From: Pseudomonadota bacterium
GTDB taxonomy: Bacteria > Pseudomonadota > Alphaproteobacteria > Rhizobiales > Rhizobiaceae
Length of the DNA: 20,906 nt
Direction of reading: 5' to 3'
NCBI GenBank assembly: GCA_023404095.1
Contig: JAEYDD010000060.1
Location: forward strand, 1-20,906
The position numbers were made by a program, and so were the translations under genes. Shown piece after piece: positions 1-6,638 of this stretch. How positions within the stretch are numbered: position 1 is the first letter of the stretch; each line of letters starts with the position of its first letter. Under the pieces are notes generated by a model, which was not told where the DNA came from, did not search any database, and saw only the letters and a list, made by a program, of their open reading frames with translations.

Positions 1-87
1 AATCGCAAACTTCTATTTCTGATCACCCTTGGAGGGGGGGCAGCTCCGGCGGCCCGCCGCACTCATTTCAAGGAAAGGACGATCCGC

Positions 88-1341
88 ATGAAAAGCCGCT
101 GGAACGACGAGGACGCAGCCCGCTACGTAGAGGCCGCGCGCGCGGCGGGACAGAGCGAGGCCCTCGGCCTTCGCATCTACACCTCCCGGATCATCGGCGG
201 CGACCCGGACCTCGTCCTGCACGGTGGCGGCAACACCTCCGTCAAGGTCAAATCGGCCGATGGCGAAGCGCTCATGCATATCAAAGGCAGCGGCTGGGAT
301 CTCGACACGATCGAGGCCCCGGGCCTGCCCGCCGTACGTCTCGCCCCGCTGCTCGAGACCCGCGACGGCCCAAAGCTCTCCGATCCGGACATGGTCGCCC
401 TGCTGCGCGCAAGCCTCATCGAAGCGGCAGCGCCGAACCCGTCCGTCGAGGCCCTGCTGCACGCCTTCCTCCCCTTCGCCTTCGTCGACCACACGCATGC
501 GACGGCGATCCTCGCGCTTGCCGACCAACCCGACATGCGCGAGACGGTCAAGCGCATCTACGGCGACCGCCTCGCCTACGTGCCCTATGTCATGCCCGGA
601 TTCGACCTTTCCATCGTGGCCGATCGCATCTACCGCGACCACCCGGGCTGCGAGGGCCTGTGGCTGGAAAACCATGGTCTCTTCACCTTCGCCGACGATG
701 CCCGCACCTCCTATGAACTGATGATCGAGTTCGTCACGATAGCGGAAGAGGAGCTTAACCGCGCCGGCGTCAAGCTCTCCGGCCCTCAGCCGAGCGACGG
801 CGAGGAAGACGCGGCACTCAGGGCACGGCTGGAGAATGCGCTCACCCGCGACGGTTCCCACTTCGCACAGGGCGTCTTTCTCGATTTTCGCTCCACAGCC
901 GCGATCCGCGAGCACGCTTCCAAGGAGAATGTGGAGGCCATCGGCCTGCGAGGCACCGTCACACCGGATCACGTCATCCGCATCAAGCCTTGGCCGATGG
1001 TCATCGAGGCCGATGCGAACGAGGCTTCAATCGACCAAGCGCTCGCCGCCTATGCCGAGCGCTACCGTACCTACTTCACCCGGAACGCCGCCCGCACCAA
1101 TGAACCGAAGCGCATGCTGGACGCATATCCTCGCGTCGTTCTGGTTCGGGGCAAAGGCATCTATGCCCTCGGCTCGACCGCGAAGGCTGCAACGATCGGC
1201 GGCGACCTTTGCGAACAGGCGACCCGGGCGATCAACGCCGCGGAAGCCTATGGGCGCTTTACACCCATCGGCGAGGCCGATCTCTTCGACATGGAGTATT
1301 GGTCGCTCGAGCAAGCAAAACTTCAGGTCGCAGCTCAGTAG
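88..1341 (+). CDS. Class II aldolase/adducin-family protein, like the aldolase half of bifunctional RhaD-type enzymes
   Basis: 417 residues. The start at 88 is preceded by a purine-rich ribosome site (AAGGAAAGGA, 70-79) at good spacing. The class II aldolase fold is seen from LHGGGNTSVK (about 44-53), PSVEALLHAFLP (118-129, catalytic-type Glu121), a metal-binding HTH (His135, His137) and ENHGLF with His196. The whole chain resembles the N-terminal aldolase part of the roughly 700-residue rhizobial rhamnulose-1-phosphate aldolase/short-chain dehydrogenase fusions. It ends at EYWSLEQAKL plus six residues, where the dehydrogenase half would normally begin, and no Rossmann-type sequence follows downstream. 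A zinc-dependent cleavage of a phosphorylated or free sugar acid is likely, but the substrate is not readable. No sugar genes are nearby in the window; neighbours to the left are not visible. Family is fairly sure, substrate is not. Confidence 0.85.
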   Translation: MKSRWNDEDAARYVEAARAAGQSEALGLRIYTSRIIGGDPDLVLHGGGNTSVKVKSADGEALMHIKGSGWDLDTIEAPGLPAVRLAPLLETRDGPKLSDPDMVALLRASLIEAAAPNPSVEALLHAFLPFAFVDHTHATAILALADQPDMRETVKRIYGDRLAYVPYVMPGFDLSIVADRIYRDHPGCEGLWLENHGLFTFADDARTSYELMIEFVTIAEEELNRAGVKLSGPQPSDGEEDAALRARLENALTRDGSHFAQGVFLDFRSTAAIREHASKENVEAIGLRGTVTPDHVIRIKPWPMVIEADANEASIDQALAAYAERYRTYFTRNAARTNEPKRMLDAYPRVVLVRGKGIYALGSTAKAATIGGDLCEQATRAINAAEAYGRFTPIGEADLFDMEYWSLEQAKLQVAAQ

Positions 1342-1411
1342 TGCCGCTTTCGCTGAGAGGAGCTTTCCGAGTTTCGGCTTGAGCGTGCAACGATTCAAGT
1401 TTCATTGGTTG

Positions 1412-1484
1412 CGGGCCTGATCACGCGGAGACTCGTAACGCTTTGCAGTTCAGACTGGACGGCTACACCTTCCAATCAGGCCCG
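1412..1484. repeat. Widely spaced 10-bp inverted repeat between convergent genes
   Basis: CGGGCCTGAT at 1412-1421 is exactly repeated in inverted form as ATCAGGCCCG at 1475-1484, with 53 bases between. The right arm overlaps the last codons and stop of the small minus-strand gene. It lies in the convergent gap after the aldolase gene, so it may be a terminator element for one or both sides. There is no T-tract, so the role is uncertain. Confidence 0.4.
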
Positions 1485-1721
1485 AAGGACTGCCGCTGAG
1501 ATTGCCTGGCAATTGTAGACACCGGCGCCGCGACGCGGTGTCGTACGCCGCGCGACAGCGGCCACGCTGACCGGTGTCAGCGGCCGGCCGACTTCGGCGG
1601 CGGTAGGAGAGACGAGGCCGTGGAATGATATCCTTGGCGCGCCGCTCGCGAAGACGCCCAGCATGAGCGCTAACGGCACGACCCTGACGACTCCGCCGAC
1701 GAGTTTGCACTGCACGGACAT
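1476..1721 (-). CDS. Small putative exported protein translationally coupled to the antiporter
   Basis: 81 residues. The ATG at 1721 shares one base with the TGA of the upstream antiporter gene (TGATG), a classical reinitiation arrangement, which is why this start was chosen. The N-terminus has a short basic/polar start, a hydrophobic stretch (VVRVVPLALMLGVFASGAP, about 11-29) that could be a signal peptide or single membrane anchor, then a segment VGRPLTPVSVAAVARRTTPR (about 44-63). I recall that type of segment in small secreted hypothetical proteins of Rhizobiales. No catalytic motif is visible and the function is unknown. The coupling suggests roughly stoichiometric production with the antiporter, for example as an accessory or envelope protein, but this is inference. 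Confidence 0.6.
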   Translation of the reverse strand: MSVQCKLVGGVVRVVPLALMLGVFASGAPRISFHGLVSPTAAEVGRPLTPVSVAAVARRTTPRRGAGVYNCQAISAAVLRA

Positions 1722-3427
1722 CAGATGCCGACCCGTTCCCGCAGCTCCGGATTCAGCTCGGCGCGAAGAGTGGTAATGATCCGCCCCGCCTCTTCCTGTG
1801 TGAGACCACACAGCAGAAGCGATTGGTCGGCGAGCGCAAGACCGGCCGCAAGATTTTCCGGAAAGACAACGTTGGCACCGGCTTTGACAAGGGGCGTGAT
1901 CTCCAGGTCATCCGCCGTGCTGACAACACAGGGAATGGCCATCTGCTGCTCGTTCGCAAACTTCAGGATCCGTTCGACGGCGGAGTGCCTATCAAAAGTG
2001 ATGACGACCAGCCTGGCCTTTGCGAGGCCTGCGGCGGACAGTATCCGGCGATGCGCGGCATCGCCGTGGACGATCATGTGGCCCAGTCGTTGGGCTTCCT
2101 TGAAACGCCCGAGATCGGTTTCAATGGCGATGTGCGGTATCTTCGCCGCCTCAAACGCGGTCGCAACGAGGCGGCCGACACGTCCGCATCCACACAGCAC
2201 AACATGCTGGTCGAACGGCTCGCTTGCTGTGCGAAGCGCAGTCTCGGCTGCGGCCACGCGGGAGCGCCGATTGCCGACCAGTTGCTCGACAAATGCGCTG
2301 TGCTGAATCAGCAGGGGGGCCAGGCCCATCGTGAGCGCAAGGGCAATCAGGACCGGTTGACCGACCTCGGACGCCATCAGGCCGCTGTTCATGGCCAGGG
2401 TCAACAACAGCAGGCCGAATTCCCCGCCGTGGGCAAGGATGACAGCGACGCGGAGGGCGATCGGGGCGGACCTGCGCAGCATGAGCCCGACAACGAAGGT
2501 AATGAGCGCTTTGCCGAACAGAAAGACCGCACACCAGGCGAGGATGGCGTAGGGAAACACCACGACCAGCCGGAGGTCTATCTGCATGCCCACCGTGACG
2601 AAGAACAGACCGACAAGCACGTCACGGAACGGGCGTAAATCGTCCTCCACGCGGTGTTGAAAATCGCTCCCGCCGATCACCATGCCGGCTATGAAGGCGC
2701 CAATCGGCAAAGCCAGACCAGCGAGATGAGCCAGATAGGCGGCCCCGAGAGCAACGAAAAGCGCCGCCAGGAGAAACAAGTCGTTCGAGCGGGACTTGGA
2801 AGCACCGGCAAGAACAGTGCGGATGAGCGGACGGGCGACGATGGAAACTGCAATGAGTGCGATCGCCGCTAGCCCGAGACGCCCCACGAGATCGAACGGA
2901 TCGACGGATGCCTGCCTGGACCAACTGTCTACGGCGACGAGCAGAGGGATCGTCGCGATATCCTGAAATAACAGGATGCCGAGGGCAAAGCGTCCATGCT
3001 GACTAGAAATCTCGCCTTGCTCGGCGAGTTGCTTCATGGCAACGGCGGTCGATGACATTGCCACAGCACCACCAAGCAGAATGGCGATGCGGGGATCAAA
3101 CCCGAACGACCAGAGCGCGCCGGCAATCATTGCCAGGGTTCCTCCCACCTGCAGGCTGCCTGCCAGGAGGACGTCGGTGCGCGCTGCAAGCAGGGTGCTC
3201 AGCGAGAACTCCAGCCCGACCATGAACATCAGGAAGATCAGGCCGAGTTCGGCGAGGAAGAGGGTGTCGTCCCCGAGTGCCACGAGATTCAGGCCATAGG
3301 GACCAATCGCAAGACCCGCCAGGAGGTAGCCCATGGCGGCAGGCATTCGCAGCGCGGCGAAGAGCGCCACGGCAACGGCCGATACCATGATCATCGACAG
3401 ACTTTGAGTGAGCAGGTGGTCGGTCAT
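1721..3427 (-). CDS. CPA2-family monovalent cation:proton antiporter with C-terminal RCK/TrkA-N domain (KefB/YbaL type)
   Basis: 568 residues from the ATG at 3427, which has a GAGG ribosome site 8 bases upstream; an in-frame extension upstream lacks both a ribosome site and membrane-protein character. Residues 1-375 are a chain of about a dozen hydrophobic segments of the Na+/H+ exchanger fold, with GLIFLMFMVGLEFS (62-75) and the characteristic FQDIATIPLL (154-163) that carries the conserved Asp156. Residues 407-525 are a TrkA-N/RCK nucleotide-binding domain starting HVVLCGCGRVGR (408-419). KefB/KefC relatives extrude K+ or Na+ in exchange for H+ at the inner membrane, gated by nucleotide or thiol ligands on the RCK domain. 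No KefF/KefG-type ancillary flavoprotein is adjacent; instead the small gene 1476-1721 follows with a one-base overlap. The transported ion cannot be decided from sequence. Confidence 0.92.
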   Translation of the reverse strand: MTDHLLTQSLSMIMVSAVAVALFAALRMPAAMGYLLAGLAIGPYGLNLVALGDDTLFLAELGLIFLMFMVGLEFSLSTLLAARTDVLLAGSLQVGGTLAMIAGALWSFGFDPRIAILLGGAVAMSSTAVAMKQLAEQGEISSQHGRFALGILLFQDIATIPLLVAVDSWSRQASVDPFDLVGRLGLAAIALIAVSIVARPLIRTVLAGASKSRSNDLFLLAALFVALGAAYLAHLAGLALPIGAFIAGMVIGGSDFQHRVEDDLRPFRDVLVGLFFVTVGMQIDLRLVVVFPYAILAWCAVFLFGKALITFVVGLMLRRSAPIALRVAVILAHGGEFGLLLLTLAMNSGLMASEVGQPVLIALALTMGLAPLLIQHSAFVEQLVGNRRSRVAAAETALRTASEPFDQHVVLCGCGRVGRLVATAFEAAKIPHIAIETDLGRFKEAQRLGHMIVHGDAAHRRILSAAGLAKARLVVITFDRHSAVERILKFANEQQMAIPCVVSTADDLEITPLVKAGANVVFPENLAAGLALADQSLLLCGLTQEEAGRIITTLRAELNPELRERVGI

Positions 3428-3839
3428 TGTGTGCCTCGGCGGAGCGGGCGGGCTGTGACAATACCACATCAACGCCGCATTGCCCGATATAACGGAGCAA
3501 ACCCCAGCCAATGTGCGGCTTTCTTCCTTCGAAGGTCTGCCAGGCTGATTGTCGTGCCGAGTTGTGTAGCGTTCGCAGGTTCCTTTCGTTGAAGGTCGCA
3601 GCCGACGTGAGGCGTCGCGGATCTTCCCCTTGAGCCGCGAGCCGGTTTCCAAGAATGTCGGTTCTCGCTGCCGCGGGGCTAGACGCGCCTGGAGCGTTGC
3701 ATCTTCATCAATGGGATCCCGCAGACAGACCCAAGGCAGAACTGGTGAAGCATCGCACGGCTATGCGGAGATTTGAGCGGCTGTGCCACGAGCGTAGCTT
3801 TTGCGAAGGCTCCACACAGATGAACAACCGCGCTGCGCG
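3428..3839. other. Gene-free stretch between the antiporter gene and the GAF-EAL gene
   Basis: 412 bases. It must hold the antiporter promoter (minus strand) and the end of the PilZ-RR-EAL transcript. Open frames here are short, lack ribosome sites and show no protein family I recognise. I see no convincing hairpin terminator and no clear -35/-10 pair. Confidence 0.5.
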
Positions 3840-5231
3840 TCAAATGCGTGGGGAGGTGGCCCGTGGTCCTGTCCATTGGTCGGGAAAAAATCGTAAATCA
3901 GATGCGCTGGCAGGCCGACCGAAAAGGAACCCCTGGCCATAGTGACAGCCGAGTTCTCGTAGTGCGTGGAATTCCGTCCCCGTTTCAACGCCCTCGGCGA
4001 CAACCTGCTTTCCCAGTGCCTTTGCCATGTCTATGATGGCCTTCACAATGGCATAGTCGGCGTTCCCGGTGGTCATTGCACGCACGAAGGAACCGTCGAT
4101 TTTAATCTGGTCATAGGCAAACTCCTTCAGATGCACGAGGGAAGCAAAGCCGGTACCGAAATCGTCAAAAGCCACGATAAAGCCGGCCGCACGCAGCGCC
4201 TCAAGCTGCGCGCCGATATCGCCGCCCTCCTCCGACAGCATGACACCTTCGGTGACCTCGATCTGGATATGCCGAGGCGACAGTCCTGTTGACCGGGTCG
4301 CGTCTAGGACTTCATCGACAAGGCGGGGGCTGCCTGGAAACGCGCTAAACTGCGACGACGAAACGTTGACCGCGATGTGTCCGAAATCGATTCCGGCCCT
4401 CTCCCACGCGTCGGCTTGTGCGACGGCGCTCTGCAGCACATGGCTGCCGATGCGCCTGGAGAGTGCTGGGTCGTCCAGAGCCGCGGCAAAAGCCGCGGGA
4501 CCGAGAACCGAACCATCGGGCTTCTTCAGCCTCAGAAGTGCCTCAAAGCCGATGCGCCGTCCCGTATCGAGCGCAATCTTCGGCTGGTAATAAAGCACGA
4601 AGAGACCCTGTGCGAGCGCCTCTTCCGCGAGCGCCAGCGCCGCCTTGTCGGCTTTCGCGCGATTGAGCCGGCCCGGGTCGGTCCGGGACAACAGATACCG
4701 GTCTTCGGATTGCAGGAGACGTTCCACGGCGCAACGCGCAAGCCGATCCAGCAAGCCGCGCACGTCGGCGCCGAGGCGTCGCGGCACCCGATCGAGAACG
4801 CAGAGCGAGCCGAGCCGAAGCCCTGGCTCGATCTCCAGCGGCACGCCGGCATAGAAACGGATCCTGTCACTTCCGGTGACGAAAGGATTTTCGGCAAAGC
4901 GGACATCGCGAGCGGCATCCGGCACGACGAAGGGCCTCGAGGACTGGATTGTGTAGTCGCAGAAGGCGTCCGCTCTGCGGGACCTGTCCCCTTCGATGCC
5001 CCGCTTCGACTTGAACCATTGGCGTTCGCCGTCAAGCAATGTGATGAGGCCGATCGGCGTATCGGCCGCAAGACAGGCGGCATCGACCAGTGCATCGAGC
5101 ACCGGATCCGGGCCGGTTGAGACGATGGACAAATCTCTCAGACGCCTGAGGCGAGCCGGCTCGTCCTGTGGTGATCCTTTGGGACCGGCCGCTTTCACGG
5201 AAATCATATCACCGTTTTCACACTGAATCAT
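3840..5231 (-). CDS. GAF-EAL protein, predicted cyclic-di-GMP phosphodiesterase
   Basis: 463 residues. Residues about 30-175 form a GAF sensor domain (PIGLITLLDGERQWFKS at 59-75, then GVPLEIEPGLRLGSLCVLD at 129-147). Residues about 200-448 form an EAL domain. All catalytic positions I can check are kept: FEALLR (Glu230), NVSSSQ (Asn289), IEVTEG (Glu325), DDFGTG (Asp356, Asp357), QIKIDG (Lys377), AEGVET (Glu413) and YGQG (Gln433). It should therefore hydrolyse cyclic-di-GMP to pGpG. No GGDEF domain is present, so the GAF domain probably controls the EAL domain directly. No transmembrane segment is seen, so it is probably cytoplasmic. It is the last gene of a minus-strand operon, 12 bases after the response regulator stop. 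The ATG at 5231 is used; a second ATG at 5207 is possible and neither has a strong ribosome site. Confidence 0.93.
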   Translation of the reverse strand: MIQCENGDMISVKAAGPKGSPQDEPARLRRLRDLSIVSTGPDPVLDALVDAACLAADTPIGLITLLDGERQWFKSKRGIEGDRSRRADAFCDYTIQSSRPFVVPDAARDVRFAENPFVTGSDRIRFYAGVPLEIEPGLRLGSLCVLDRVPRRLGADVRGLLDRLARCAVERLLQSEDRYLLSRTDPGRLNRAKADKAALALAEEALAQGLFVLYYQPKIALDTGRRIGFEALLRLKKPDGSVLGPAAFAAALDDPALSRRIGSHVLQSAVAQADAWERAGIDFGHIAVNVSSSQFSAFPGSPRLVDEVLDATRSTGLSPRHIQIEVTEGVMLSEEGGDIGAQLEALRAAGFIVAFDDFGTGFASLVHLKEFAYDQIKIDGSFVRAMTTGNADYAIVKAIIDMAKALGKQVVAEGVETGTEFHALRELGCHYGQGFLFGRPASASDLRFFPDQWTGPRATSPRI

Positions 5232-5243
5232 AAAGCTTTTCCG

Positions 5244-5951
5244 CTATCCCCGCTGTTGGATATCACTCAGGCGATAGCCCACGCCGCGGATCGTCTTGAT
5301 GGCATCGCCGCTCGCGGCATCCAATTCCGCAAGCTTGCCGCGCAACCGGTTGATGTAGACGTCGATCGTCTTGTCGCGCGGATCGTACTCGCGAAAGAGC
5401 GCCTGCCTTGCAATGCAAGACTTCGGGCAATCCTCACCGGCACTGTCGTGAAGGACCCGCAGTATCCGTCCTTCGAGTGCGGTCAGCGGCCGACTGGCAC
5501 CGCCGAAATCCATCGACAGGCGTCCGATGTCGCAATCGATTTTGCCAATCTTGAAAGTAACGCTCTGCCGCAACGCGTTGCGGCCCATCCGCGCCTCGTG
5601 CAGGCGATGGACGCGGGCGCGCAGTTCCTTCACGCTGAACGGTTTCATCACATAGTCGTCTGCACCGACACTGATGGCGTCCGCCCGGCTATCGGCGTCT
5701 CCAGCGCCCGAGATCATTATGATAGGGACGTTGGAACGGGAGCGCGCCTCGCGGAGCAGTTCCAACCCGCTCCCGTCTGTCAGATTGATGTCGATGAGGA
5801 TGCAGTCATAGGCAGCGAGCTCGTTTGAATGAATGAAGCGGGTCGCCTGCCTCACGGATGGAAGGCAATCCAGCCGGTCCCGGGAATCCGACCAGTTCAG
5901 CCTGAGCATATCAACGACGTCTCGCTGATCTTCGATGATCATTATGTTCAT
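5244..5951 (-). CDS. OmpR/PhoB-family response regulator
   Basis: 235 residues from the ATG at 5951. The receiver domain (1-120) has the acidic pair in MIIEDQRD, phospho-acceptor Asp54 in LIDINLTDG, Ser81 at the switch position and Lys103 in MKPFSV. The winged-helix DNA-binding domain (about 135-232) contains LTALEGRILRVL and ends with DVYINRLRGKL and IRGVGYRL, as in OmpR/PhoB regulators. The ATG overlaps the TGA of the upstream PilZ-like gene (ATGA), and the GAF-EAL gene follows 12 bases later. It therefore belongs to one transcript with two cyclic-di-GMP-related genes. Its likely kinase is the divergent hybrid kinase, though that kinase has its own receiver and no HPt protein is seen here. 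Target genes are unknown; autoregulation of the divergent promoter region is a natural guess. Confidence 0.94.
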   Translation of the reverse strand: MNIMIIEDQRDVVDMLRLNWSDSRDRLDCLPSVRQATRFIHSNELAAYDCILIDINLTDGSGLELLREARSRSNVPIIMISGAGDADSRADAISVGADDYVMKPFSVKELRARVHRLHEARMGRNALRQSVTFKIGKIDCDIGRLSMDFGGASRPLTALEGRILRVLHDSAGEDCPKSCIARQALFREYDPRDKTIDVYINRLRGKLAELDAASGDAIKTIRGVGYRLSDIQQRG

Positions 5952-6439
5952 AGTCTCGTCGAATGTTTGGTGGGGTGACCCAAGCCTCTTTCCTGTGCGC
6001 CATAGGGCGGGGATGGCATTGGGCGCAGCATTGGCTGCACGTTTTCGCTCCCTGATATGGTTCTTGGACTGAGGCTTTCCAAGGTGGAAAACGGAGAGCT
6101 CAAGCGTGACAGCCGAGTGACGAAGTCCGGCCTCAACTGTTTCACGAAGCAAAGATGCAGGTGTCCCGGATCGCGCTGAACGACGATGCTGCCGACCACG
6201 ACGTCAAACTTGCCGAAAACAAGGTAAGCGTGATCTGGAATCAGCGACTTTCCTATGCGCACGGTCGCCCCACCCTCGCTGATCTCGACAACGAGGCATC
6301 GCACGATCTGCGCCTTGCGCATCCATTTTCCCGTGAAGAGCAGGTTACAGAAGAGCGTGACGCTTCGGCGGCACCATTGGCGGCTGAAGTAGTCGGATTC
6401 GACGCGGCTCAGATAGGTCGTTCTCTTTGTGGCTTTCAC
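5948..6439 (-). CDS. PilZ-like domain protein, putative cyclic-di-GMP effector (GTG start)
   Basis: 163 residues from a GTG at 6439 that has a good ribosome site, GAGGT, six bases upstream. Longer in-frame starts (6478, 6526) have worse sites. The body has a basic RR pair (Arg24, Arg25) in a WCRRSV segment, then VVEISEGGATVRIG (50-63) followed by a beta-rich HAYLVFGKFDVVVGSIVVQR (70-89). This matches the layout of PilZ domains (RxxxR, then [D/N]xSxxG), but the acid before xSxxG is Glu52 and the arginine spacing is unusual. Ligand binding is therefore uncertain. The C-terminal 45 residues are Pro/Ser-rich and probably disordered. The stop overlaps the ATG of the response regulator (ATGA), which strongly supports this as the first gene of the PilZ-RR-GAF-EAL operon. 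Confidence 0.72.
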   Translation of the reverse strand: MKATKRTTYLSRVESDYFSRQWCRRSVTLFCNLLFTGKWMRKAQIVRCLVVEISEGGATVRIGKSLIPDHAYLVFGKFDVVVGSIVVQRDPGHLHLCFVKQLRPDFVTRLSRLSSPFSTLESLSPRTISGSENVQPMLRPMPSPPYGAQERGLGHPTKHSTRL

Positions 6440-6638
6440 AGGGTGACCTCGATGCTTGCCGAGGTCCCTCTCCGCCATCGGGAGGCAGAAACGCGGCAGT
6501 TGGATGCATCGATTAGACCGGCACACCGTTAAGCGACCTCGGCGCCAAATTTAAAAAAGGTAAAATTTAGCAATCTCTCATGGATTGCGGCATCGCTTGA
6601 GACTATCGAGAGGTTGAAATCAATGACTGCCGAGGACG
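6440..6638. promoter_or_regulatory. Divergent intergenic region between PilZ operon and hybrid kinase
   Basis: 199 bases with one AT-rich patch in an otherwise GC-rich setting: AAATTT at 6547-6552 and again at 6563-6568, each a small palindrome, 16 bases apart centre to centre. This spacing and position fit a regulator-binding site or promoter core serving both directions. No confident -35/-10 pair can be called. Confidence 0.4.

Noticed and set aside
13..972. Long minus-strand open frame opposite the aldolase gene
   Set aside because: It is antisense to a gene with clear family motifs, has no recognisable domain, and is typical of GC-rich antisense frames.
1823..2638. Plus-strand open frame of 271 codons opposite the antiporter
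   Set aside because: Composition is Gln/Arg/Gly-rich without a family match, and the opposite strand has a full antiporter with conserved motifs.
3655..3942. Small plus-strand open frame between the antiporter and EAL genes
   Set aside because: It has no ribosome site or known motif, and it overlaps the end of the EAL gene on the other strand.
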